Of a stretch of DNA of 47,771 bases, positions 17,656 to 25,187 are shown in pieces; the stretch's first letter is position 1; every line of letters begins with the position of its first letter. The stretch comes from an uncultured Bacteroidales bacterium (GTDB lineage Bacteria > Bacteroidota > Bacteroidia > Bacteroidales > P3). The stretch is taken from NCBI GenBank assembly GCA_900318665.1, contig ONLQ01000014.1:1-47771 (forward strand). The letters are read 5' to 3'. The translations under genes and the position numbers were made by a program. The notes beneath the pieces are model-generated. The model saw only the letters and a program-made list of their open reading frames with translations, was not told the origin of the DNA and searched no databases.

Positions 17656-20600
17656 TCAATCAGTAGTTATTGTGAAATTAACACTTGCAGCATTATAGTT
17701 GGCATTGCCAGCGCAACGGATGGTTACTGTAACGTTACTGCCAAGGTTACCAAAACTCTTGTTAATATTAACCGTGGTGCCGGAAACACCTGTTGATACA
17801 TTACCGTTGTTGCTGGAAGCGGTAATGGTGCCAACGGAACCATAGACAGTTACAGAAGTGCTTTTCGAACTCACATGCCACCAGTTAATACTATATGAAG
17901 AGAGAGACATGCTGGGGTTGGCCTTGTTGATGACCACGCTGCCAAGGCTGGTGCGGCCTATACTGTCGTAGAGGACGTCGGGTTCCACCTTGTAGTAGAG
18001 CGTGCTATAAGTGCCAGCGTTGGTGGCGGTGGGCACGGTGGTGGACCAGTTGGTGCCATCGGCAGAGTAGTAGAGTGTGCCATGCTCAACCTCGCCAGCG
18101 ATGATGAGGTTGCGGGCATTGCCGTTGTAGGTCATGTTGGCAACACGCGAGGGTTCCACAGTAAGTGTGGGACGCGTGAGGGCTGCGCCGTTGCGGTCGA
18201 AACCCTGAGCGCCTTCGCCACCGTGGAACTCGATGGTGCCGTCGCCACTGGTGGAGAGGGTGGTGCCGACACCGCCAGAGACGAGGGCAGGCTGACCTGC
18301 GGCAGTGGCGGTGATGATGTTCTGACCCTCTTTGACGAAGGTAGCGCTGCCAAGGCAGGTGACGGTGGGATGGTCGGCGACGTTGGTAACATCAAGGTCG
18401 CGGAAGACCACCTCGACACCGTCGGGGATGATAATCTGAATGTCGGCATTGCGGCCGATACCGATGGTGCCGGTGATGGTATCGCCATTGGTGCAGCGGA
18501 TTACTGCGGGCAGCGACATAGTGCTGATGTCGCGCACAAGATGGGTGATGGCGAGCGATTTGACACGAGGTTTGTCGTGGTCAGTAGGCGTTGCCACAAT
18601 CGCGGCGCCGGCAGGAATGATGGCGGTGCTGTCGGCATTGACTACGATGGCCTCGCCGTCGGCGGTGATGGTCCAGCCTGCGGGAACGTGGTGCAGGGTG
18701 CGCATGGTGCGGCCGAAGAGCACGTTGAAGGCGGCGTCGCTATTGACGGTGAAGGTGTAGGAGAGGTTCTGGCTCACGATGTCGTCGTGGTTGTTGGTCC
18801 AGCGCTCGACAAAGCAGTACTCGTCGGGGGTGGCGGTGGCTGTTACCTCGACACCCGGGCGGACGCTGTAACGACCACTGTCAAGGTCGATGATGGCCTC
18901 GGGAGTGGTGCTGGGCTCGGAGACGTAGAGCGTATATCTCGAATCGCCAGTCTTGGAGACGAAGAGGCCCTGCGAGGTGATGGTGGCGGGCAGAAGGTTG
19001 TCAGCGGTGGTGTAGTAGGTGTTGCCATAGCCCATGCAGCGGACAACATAGTTGGAGCCGTTGGCGGCAGGGCTGAAGTTACCATTGTTGACGTTGCCTC
19101 TCATCACAATGAAGGGGCTGCCGTCGTTGGTGAGATAGAAGGGACCAATCTGCCATGTTCCCTCGGGGACATAGATGGTGTCGCCAACGCGGAGCATCTC
19201 GCCGCCGCGCAGTTCGGTGTAGCGGACATTGGCTATGGTGCTGCTGACGGTGTTCTCGACAGCCACGACGCCGTGGGCCGAGGAGGTGAGGGTCAGCACG
19301 GGGTTGGCGGCAAAGATGGCGGTGAGGGTGCGGTTGCCAAGGGCCTGGACAGCGACCTGGGCATCAGTGCTATAGGTGGTGTCGGCCTCTTTCCACTCGA
19401 CAAAGTGGTGTCCGCGGAGGGGGATGGCCCTCAGCACGCCGGAGGTCATATAGGGCATACGGTAGGCACCATTGCCGTCAGCGACAACGCCGGCGGGAAG
19501 GATGGTGTCGAGGGTGAATGTAATCTGGGTTACACCGTAAAGGGTGGTATTGAGAAGCACATCGTGGACGGGTGCGCCGTTCCAGATGGCGAAGTCGCCG
19601 CTGCGGGTCCAGCCGTTGCCGGCCTCGAACTCGTTGAAGTTGGCGGCGGCAATCTCGATTTTGGAGATGTTCTGACCAGCAGGGGCAGTGAATTTGAGAC
19701 TGCTCATTTCGCCTGCGCTGAGGACTGCACCGTTGAACGTGGCCCAGTCATCGGAGGAGAACATGGCCTCGTTGGCAGTGAGGGAGATTTGCTGGCTGAC
19801 GAAAGGATTGTTGGCATTGCTGCTGAAATCGGCAGTATGCAGCAAAGCCTCGTCCCACTCGACATCATTGGTGGCGAGCAGGGAGGCACCGCCCATCTGC
19901 TCGTGGCTGACGGCGATGGCGAGGGTGAAGGTGTCGAGCACGAAGGAGGCCGTGAAGGTGGAATCTTTGGTGAGGGAGACGCTGCGGGGATTGTCGGTGT
20001 TGCCGTCGCTCCACTGCGAGAAGCGGTAGCCGTGGTTGCCGGTGGCGCTAATCTCGTAGTCGCGGAAATGCTTGGCGGCATCGTTGTCGCCATCGACGGT
20101 ACCCATGGCATCCTGGCCGTCGGCAACTGCCACGGTGAGCACATAGGTGTTGGTGTCGAAGAGGGCGGTGAGGGTAAGTTCCTCGGAGCCCATGACGACG
20201 GTGTCTTTGCGATACTCGATGTTGGGACTACCGGTGCTCCATCCGGTGAGATGGTAGGCTGCGGCAGGAGTGGCAGTGGCAATGAACTTGGTGCCAGGGA
20301 CGACGCCGTAGGTATCGTTGCCGTAGGGGGTTACGCCAGCGTTGTTGGCTATCGTCACGGTGCCGGCATCAGCGGGGCTGGCAGCAACATAGAGATAGGG
20401 GTTCTGGGCAAAGGTGGCGCTGATGGCGGTGTCGGCAATAACGACGATGCGCTGCACGTCGGAGGCACGGTCGGCAACCTCAACGCCGTTGCTCCAGGCG
20501 CTGAGGTAATGGCCCAGAGCCCTCGTGGCACGGATGGAGACCATGGTGCCTTCGGGGACCTGATAGACGCCCTCGGAGACCTGCGTCAGACCTTCGGGCA

Positions 20601-23600
20601 TGGAGGCATCAACGCTATAGACATTGATATGGGTGATGCCGCCCTCCATGAGCGGGGTGCTGAACATTATATCGTTTTCGGCATAAGCCTTACCGTTTTT
20701 GAGGCGGATAGTTATAGAGTTGGAGAAATCGCTATGGTTGAAAACGACACTGTCGCCACCAGCGTTGTAGGCAACGGCGTGGTGGATGTCGGGAGCATTC
20801 TGATTATCGACAGGGAGGACCTGCACATAGGCGGGATCTGCGCTAACCCATTCGTTGCCGGCAGGGGTGTAGCCACCAGAGGTCTGGGCCTTGACGTTGG
20901 TGCCGATGGCAGAGGCCACGGTGAGATTGTCGAGGAGGGTTGCATTCTCGTTCTCAATAATCTCGATGGTACCCATATTGTCGTTGTTGACGGAGATGGT
21001 AACAAAGGGATTGGGCTCGAAGATGGCACGGACCACGGTGTCGCTCACGAGGGTGATGGTCTGGGTGGCGCCAGCAGGGTTGGCAACAGCCACGCCGTTG
21101 CTCCAGGCGCTGAGGTGATTGCCTGCGGTAGGGGTAGCGGTTGTCTGGAGTTCGCTGTTGTAGGCAAAGCGGAAGGTGCTGTCGTTGACAAGGATGCCAC
21201 CGCAGACCATGTCGAGTTTGACTTGGGCGCGGTTGGACCGAACCAGTTTAGAACCTGAGAATTCGCCAATGGTGGAGGGGTCGGGGTTGGTAGAACTGTA
21301 AGCAGACACAACGGAAGCACTTTTCGGGTGATTGGCGAAAAGGAGGTTTTGATAGCCGTCGGTGTTCTCGTCCATAGCAATCAAGAGGTTCTTCGTGTTG
21401 TCGTACTCGAAGGGGGTGTCGAGATTGATGGTTACCCAGCCAGTGTAGTCGGCAGGGATGGTCCAGTCGCCTTCGAAGACGATATCGGACTCGGTTACGG
21501 GTTCGAAATCGCTGTTGTTGGCAAAGGTCTCACGCTCAACGTTCTTCATAAACAGGGTGAAGTCGTTGGTGGCGCTGCTGTTAATACTATAGGTAAGGTA
21601 GAAACTGATGGCGTTGATGGTGCCGGAATATTGCACCTCGCTGCCAGTATAGATTTGCTGCACATAGGAGTATTCAACTCCCGATTCGTAGGGTGCGCCA
21701 GAGCCCGAATAGGAGTTCTCGCCAATGACAGGGTCGATGGAGCCGCCGACGGTAACGGTGCCGTACTGCTCATTGTTGGTGTTGACGACAACGGTGAAGG
21801 TGTCGGGAGCAAAGGAGGCGGTGTAGGTGGTGTTCTCGGTGAGGGTTACGGTGCGGGGATTGTCGGTGTTGCCGTCGTTCCATTCTTTGAAGATATAACC
21901 TTGGTTGGGTGTGGCGCTAATCTGGTAGTTGAGGAAGTGCTTGACTGCGGGGTTGCTGCCATCGACGCTGCCCATGGCATCCTGACCGTCGGCAACAGCC
22001 ACGGTGAGGACGTACTCGTTGGTGTCGAAATTGGCTATGATGGTGCTATCGCGGGTGATGGTGGCGCGCACGGTGTTGGTGGCGTTGATGGGGAAGTCGT
22101 TGCTCCAGCCGGTGAGGTGGTAGCCGGTGTTGGCAGTGGCACGAACATTGACTTGGTCGTTCATGTAGATGCTATACACGTTGGGAGCAGTTGCTACCAC
22201 ACGGAGGCTGTCGCCCACGCGGGTGAAGACAATCTGGTCAACATAGGCGGTGCACTTGGTAAGCACGAGTTCGCGCAGGTCGCCATGCCAGTCGATATTT
22301 TTTTCTCCCTCTGTGTAACTCCAACCCGTGGAAGGAGTGACATAGAAGTTGGAATAGATTGTCATATTATGCCCACTTACTTCCGCTTCGTATTCCTCAA
22401 AGTAAGGTTTAGTGGAGAGTAGTTGGATGTGCTCGAAATTCTTATCAGAACCGGAAGCGAAGGTAAGCGACTCGCTGTATCGTTCATAGAGATTAAGGTC
22501 GAAATAGCCCCTGTTGTTCTTTCCGGTATAACTATAATTACTGAGACTGGAAGCGGTGTCGCTGACAGAGATGGTGATGTTGTTGGAAGAGTGGGAGAAA
22601 TTACGCTCACGTCCCCACTCCTTCCAAATAGTGCTGTCCCAGATAGTGCCGACAAGCATCTCGACCGAGCCGCGCTGCTCGTCGTTGACACCGATGGTGA
22701 GGGAGTAGGTAGAGAGTTCGTAAGGGTAGTAAATCTTAACGTTGTTATTGCCCATTTCGTTGTACAAATCTCTCAACTTGCCAGTGAAAGTAGTACTACC
22801 GCTGGTGGGTGCTCCATTGTAAAATGTGACATAGGAAAATACGCCATTGGAGACGCTATAAATAAGCCATGAATCGCCCTGTGGTGCTTCCCAGGAGCAA
22901 GCCTCCTGGAAGGTAATGCTATTGAAATGCCCGTCATACAAGTTAGACAGGACATCAGCCGTCAATGGGTCGTAGTCGCCATCCCAGCCGTCCACATCTT
23001 CTACAAGAATTTGTCTGGTAACATAGGTTACGGGGTCGACGACGGGGTCGTTGGCAGGAGATGCAATCTGAATATAGTGATAATCTGTGATTTCATTTTG
23101 ACCGATTGCACTATAATCGTCCTCGTCAAGGCCGCCATAAATATTGCTGGGGTCAACTGGGAAGGTTATAATGTTGCTGGTAAAGGCATTGGATGGGTTG
23201 CCCTCGGGGCCCATGCTGCCGTGGTCGCCCTGAGGATCATCCAGGGCTGGATCACCCATGCCGCCATCGCCATAGATTATTTGGTCGCCACCAGAGCCGC
23301 CAGTGGCTATTACACTACCACCATAGATGGTAAGCGTGCCGGAGAAAGCAGGACCGCCGTCGCCGGCGTCGCCGCCGTTGCCGCCTTTGCCACCTTTCTG
23401 GCCCGGTTGGTCGCAGTCGCCACCGTTGCCACCACCACCGCCTTGGCCGCCTTGGCCGCCATTGGCAGTAATAGAGCCGCTATATATGGTTACATTGCCC
23501 GAGAAGGCGGAAAGACCGTCGCTGCCGGCGCCGCCATTTTCACCATCTGAGCAATTATCACCGTCCTCACCGAACGAGCCAAACTCACCTTCGCCACCAG

Positions 23601-23928
23601 TAGCTTCCACTGTGGTGCCGCCCATGACGATGACATTGCCTTCAATTGCGGAAAAGCCACGGGAATCAACAGTTACTATGAGTTTGCCGCCGCCGGTAAT
23701 GGTGAGCGTGGCGTTGTTGCGCATAATGATGCCGCGTTCAACGGTTACCGTTACGCCTTGATTGATGGTGAGCGTGGCGTCGGATTCGACGTAAATCGTC
23801 CCGTCATCGAGGTATTCGTTGGAGGTAGCAGTGTAGGTGCCGCCAGTCCAGTCTGCCCTTGCGGGCCCTGTGGCCGCTACCGTAAGGAGCAGCAAGGCCA
23901 CAAATGTCTTGAATAGTTTTTTTCGCAT
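17656..23928 (-). CDS. Giant secreted repeat protein with Gly-rich collagen-like region, no visible T9SS sorting domain
   Basis: This 2090-residue protein has signal peptide MRKKLFKTFVALLLLTVAAT ending near ARA. Residues about 30-110 are short parallel-type strands (TLTINQG, TLTITGGG, VIVMGGTTVEATGG) as in right-handed beta-helix or autotransporter-like surface proteins. Residues about 112-240 are Gly-rich with GGxGG and GQKGGKGGNGG runs. At least eight InlB-B-like repeats follow (core TGYHLTGWSN.. TVRATI.. STIIANF). Near the C-terminus are MBG-like strands (TYNGNARNLIIAG, GTLYYSADGTNW, YYKVEPD) and an ending FTITTD, which lacks a T9SS sorting signal. It is upstream of the other giant gene on the same strand and shares its repeat type. 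Anchoring and function are unknown; adhesion is a guess. Confidence 0.85.
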   Translation of the reverse strand: MRKKLFKTFVALLLLTVAATGPARADWTGGTYTATSNEYLDDGTIYVESDATLTINQGVTVTVERGIIMRNNATLTITGGGKLIVTVDSRGFSAIEGNVIVMGGTTVEATGGEGEFGSFGEDGDNCSDGENGGAGSDGLSAFSGNVTIYSGSITANGGQGGQGGGGGNGGDCDQPGQKGGKGGNGGDAGDGGPAFSGTLTIYGGSVIATGGSGGDQIIYGDGGMGDPALDDPQGDHGSMGPEGNPSNAFTSNIITFPVDPSNIYGGLDEDDYSAIGQNEITDYHYIQIASPANDPVVDPVTYVTRQILVEDVDGWDGDYDPLTADVLSNLYDGHFNSITFQEACSWEAPQGDSWLIYSVSNGVFSYVTFYNGAPTSGSTTFTGKLRDLYNEMGNNNVKIYYPYELSTYSLTIGVNDEQRGSVEMLVGTIWDSTIWKEWGRERNFSHSSNNITISVSDTASSLSNYSYTGKNNRGYFDLNLYERYSESLTFASGSDKNFEHIQLLSTKPYFEEYEAEVSGHNMTIYSNFYVTPSTGWSYTEGEKNIDWHGDLRELVLTKCTAYVDQIVFTRVGDSLRVVATAPNVYSIYMNDQVNVRATANTGYHLTGWSNDFPINATNTVRATITRDSTIIANFDTNEYVLTVAVADGQDAMGSVDGSNPAVKHFLNYQISATPNQGYIFKEWNDGNTDNPRTVTLTENTTYTASFAPDTFTVVVNTNNEQYGTVTVGGSIDPVIGENSYSGSGAPYESGVEYSYVQQIYTGSEVQYSGTINAISFYLTYSINSSATNDFTLFMKNVERETFANNSDFEPVTESDIVFEGDWTIPADYTGWVTINLDTPFEYDNTKNLLIAMDENTDGYQNLLFANHPKSASVVSAYSSTNPDPSTIGEFSGSKLVRSNRAQVKLDMVCGGILVNDSTFRFAYNSELQTTATPTAGNHLSAWSNGVAVANPAGATQTITLVSDTVVRAIFEPNPFVTISVNNDNMGTIEIIENENATLLDNLTVASAIGTNVKAQTSGGYTPAGNEWVSADPAYVQVLPVDNQNAPDIHHAVAYNAGGDSVVFNHSDFSNSITIRLKNGKAYAENDIMFSTPLMEGGITHINVYSVDASMPEGLTQVSEGVYQVPEGTMVSIRATRALGHYLSAWSNGVEVADRASDVQRIVVIADTAISATFAQNPYLYVAASPADAGTVTIANNAGVTPYGNDTYGVVPGTKFIATATPAAAYHLTGWSTGSPNIEYRKDTVVMGSEELTLTALFDTNTYVLTVAVADGQDAMGTVDGDNDAAKHFRDYEISATGNHGYRFSQWSDGNTDNPRSVSLTKDSTFTASFVLDTFTLAIAVSHEQMGGASLLATNDVEWDEALLHTADFSSNANNPFVSQQISLTANEAMFSSDDWATFNGAVLSAGEMSSLKFTAPAGQNISKIEIAAANFNEFEAGNGWTRSGDFAIWNGAPVHDVLLNTTLYGVTQITFTLDTILPAGVVADGNGAYRMPYMTSGVLRAIPLRGHHFVEWKEADTTYSTDAQVAVQALGNRTLTAIFAANPVLTLTSSAHGVVAVENTVSSTIANVRYTELRGGEMLRVGDTIYVPEGTWQIGPFYLTNDGSPFIVMRGNVNNGNFSPAANGSNYVVRCMGYGNTYYTTADNLLPATITSQGLFVSKTGDSRYTLYVSEPSTTPEAIIDLDSGRYSVRPGVEVTATATPDEYCFVERWTNNHDDIVSQNLSYTFTVNSDAAFNVLFGRTMRTLHHVPAGWTITADGEAIVVNADSTAIIPAGAAIVATPTDHDKPRVKSLAITHLVRDISTMSLPAVIRCTNGDTITGTIGIGRNADIQIIIPDGVEVVFRDLDVTNVADHPTVTCLGSATFVKEGQNIITATAAGQPALVSGGVGTTLSTSGDGTIEFHGGEGAQGFDRNGAALTRPTLTVEPSRVANMTYNGNARNLIIAGEVEHGTLYYSADGTNWSTTVPTATNAGTYSTLYYKVEPDVLYDSIGRTSLGSVVINKANPSMSLSSYSINWWHVSSKSTSVTVYGSVGTITASSNNGNVSTGVSGTTVNINKSFGNLGSNVTVTIRCAGNANYNAASVNFTITTD
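19922..20165 (-). repeat. Intragenic direct repeat, copy 1
   Basis: Encodes a YVLTVAVADGQDAMGTVDG to STFTASF module that closely matches the copy at 21790-22030. Boundaries are by eye. Confidence 0.65.
21790..22030 (-). repeat. Intragenic direct repeat, copy 2
   Basis: Encodes YVLTVAVADGQDAMGSVDG through TTYTASF, about 1.87 kb from the first copy, same orientation and frame. Confidence 0.65.
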
Positions 23929-24140
23929 AATGTTTTGTTGTTATTAATTATTATTATATTTGTATTCCTTATATATTAAAGAAAAGGGGATGATAGGCCG
24001 ATAACTGGATGCTGATAGGTTTTTCAGTGCGGCACGAGGAAAGCACACTCCCGAGGGAGGAGCCATGCGCAGGCAAGATGAAATAACGGGAAAATTGCAG
24101 TTTGAGCACGGAATGCCCTAACAACCCAGGCAGGCTGGGT

Positions 24141-24149
24141 GGGGGGGGG
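24141..24149. repeat. Nine-G homopolymer in the leader of the giant gene at 17656-23928
   Basis: G9 on the plus strand (C9 in the transcript) lies between the likely promoter (24206-24213) and the start codon at 23928. Homopolymers of this length can slip during replication. Flanking CCCAG/CTGGG arms (24125-24140 region) could fold beside it. Confidence 0.7.
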
Positions 24150-24205
24150 TGATATTCAGTAAGTTACACCACATTGTCATGGTTTATGACAAAAATTCAC
24201 GATTT

Positions 24206-24213
24206 CAAAGGTA
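24206..24213 (-). promoter_or_regulatory. Probable -7 element of the giant gene at 17656-23928
   Basis: TACCTTTG on the minus strand matches TAnnTTTG. Upstream is a long A/T-rich stretch without a clear TTTG. If used, it gives a leader of about 270 nt, which is unusually long and includes the C9 tract. Confidence 0.5.
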
Positions 24214-24301
24214 CGTTTTTTTTTAAATTCGTACACTATATTAGAAATAAACGGATTAGGGAGTGTGGGCGATTTGGCTTTTTGAGAAAAAATGGTCAAA
24301 A

Positions 24302-24336
24302 AAAAAGGTGTATATGTGGGTCATATACGCCTTTTT
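24302..24336. terminator. Bidirectional intrinsic terminator
   Basis: A 15-bp stem (AAAAAGGTGTATATG paired with CATATACGCCTTTTT, one G-T pair) has a 5-nt loop and T-rich sequence on both strands (a run of eight T's on the minus strand). It lies about 850 nt downstream of the glucan synthase stop and about 90 nt upstream of the giant-gene promoter, so it insulates the two. Confidence 0.7.
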
Positions 24337-24393
24337 GATAAGTATTGACAAATTTTTTTTTAAAACATTTTGTTGACAGTTGGAGGGGTGGCA

Positions 24394-24604
24394 GGGTCGC
24401 CTATCGGCGAGAAATCTTACAAATCTGTACAAATCTTGCAAATCTTTTTCTTGGGTCGCTGCGCTCAAAATTATAGAAAAATTTGGAGCAAAATTTTAAG
24501 AAAATATTTTTGTTTTTTTCAATCGCCCCTGCCTTGTTTTGTTCACTGCTTCGCTTTCAATCGCCCCCGCCTTGCAGGCACCCCCTCTTGGCCAAGAGGG
24601 GGAG
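24394..24604. repeat. Intergenic direct repeat, copy 1
   Basis: Begins GGGTCGCCTATCGGCGAG and ends at a CCCCCTCTTGGCCAAGAGGGGG palindrome. It is about 85-90 percent like 24777-24951 by eye, but carries an extra internal piece where TCAATCGCCCC is duplicated (24519 and 24558). No gene is supported here. Confidence 0.7.
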
Positions 24605-24673
24605 TCCCTGATACTACGTGTTTTTCGGAGGCGCAAGGTCTCGGAGAGACCGCACCACACCGTAGGTGTGATT

Positions 24674-24706
24674 AACCCCACACTAAACGCAGTGCAGTGT
24701 GGGGTT
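24674..24706. other. Long perfect hairpin in the intergenic repeat region
   Basis: The 11-bp stem AACCCCACACT / AGTGTGGGGTT has an 11-nt loop. Smaller hairpins lie on either side, for example GTGTGTC-GGAG-ACACAC at about 24728-24744. A related hairpin, with AACCCCA / TGGGGTT arms, recurs at 25064-25087. Confidence 0.6.
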
Positions 24707-24776
24707 ATGCGTGATGTACAGACATAGTGTGTCGGAGACACACCACTATTGTGCATAATAATTCGTGTTTTTCAGG

Positions 24777-24951
24777 GGTCGCCTATCGGCGAGAAATCTT
24801 GCAAATCTGTACAAATCTTGCAAATCTTTTTCTTGGTCGCTACGCTCAAAATTATAGAAAAAATTGGTTTCAAAATTTTAAGAAAATATTTTTTGTTTTT
24901 TTTTCAATCGCCCCCACCTTGCAGGCACCCCCTCTTTTCTAAGAGGGGGAG
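24777..24951. repeat. Intergenic direct repeat, copy 2
   Basis: Second copy of the element at 24394-24604, starting GGGTCGCCTATCGGCGAG and ending in CCCCCTCTTTTCTAAGAGGGGG. Short ORFs cross both copies but look like repeat translation, not genes. Confidence 0.7.
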
Positions 24952-25027
24952 TTGCTGGCGCTCATGGTTTTTCTACGTTTTAAATTACTTTTTTACTCTT
25001 TTTTGGTTTGCTAATCTTTTTGAGAGT

Positions 25028-25113
25028 GGCTCTCTCCGAGAGCCTTTGTACGGGTTATTTTCCAACCCCACACTATCGTATGGGGTTACTGAGAGTTGCT
25101 CCCTTCGGGAGCA
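25028..25113. other. Three small hairpins downstream of the glucan synthase gene
   Basis: GGCTCTC-TCC-GAGAGCC (25028-25044), a hairpin with AACCCCA/TGGGGTT arms (25064-25087) and TGCTCCC-TTC-GGGAGCA (25097-25113). The rest of 25114-25187 is A/T-rich low-complexity sequence. Confidence 0.55.
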
Positions 25114-25187
25114 TGTTGTCGCTCTCGGATTCCTTTCAATTTTCAATTTTTAATTTTCAATTTCCCGTCTTTTTAATTCTCAATTTC

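Noticed and set aside
18082-21258. Plus-strand ORF of 1058 codons
   Set aside because: Antisense shadow of the 2090-residue protein; same Gly/Val/Ala-rich translation and no promoter or signal peptide.
23929-24300. Riboswitch in the giant gene's leader
   Set aside because: No cobalamin, TPP, SAM or other known conserved core could be recognised; only short palindromes.
24370-25153. Small ORFs across the intergenic repeats (IGEKSYKSVQILQIFFLG type)
   Set aside because: They are translations of the two direct repeats, occur in several frames and resemble spurious repeat proteins rather than genes.
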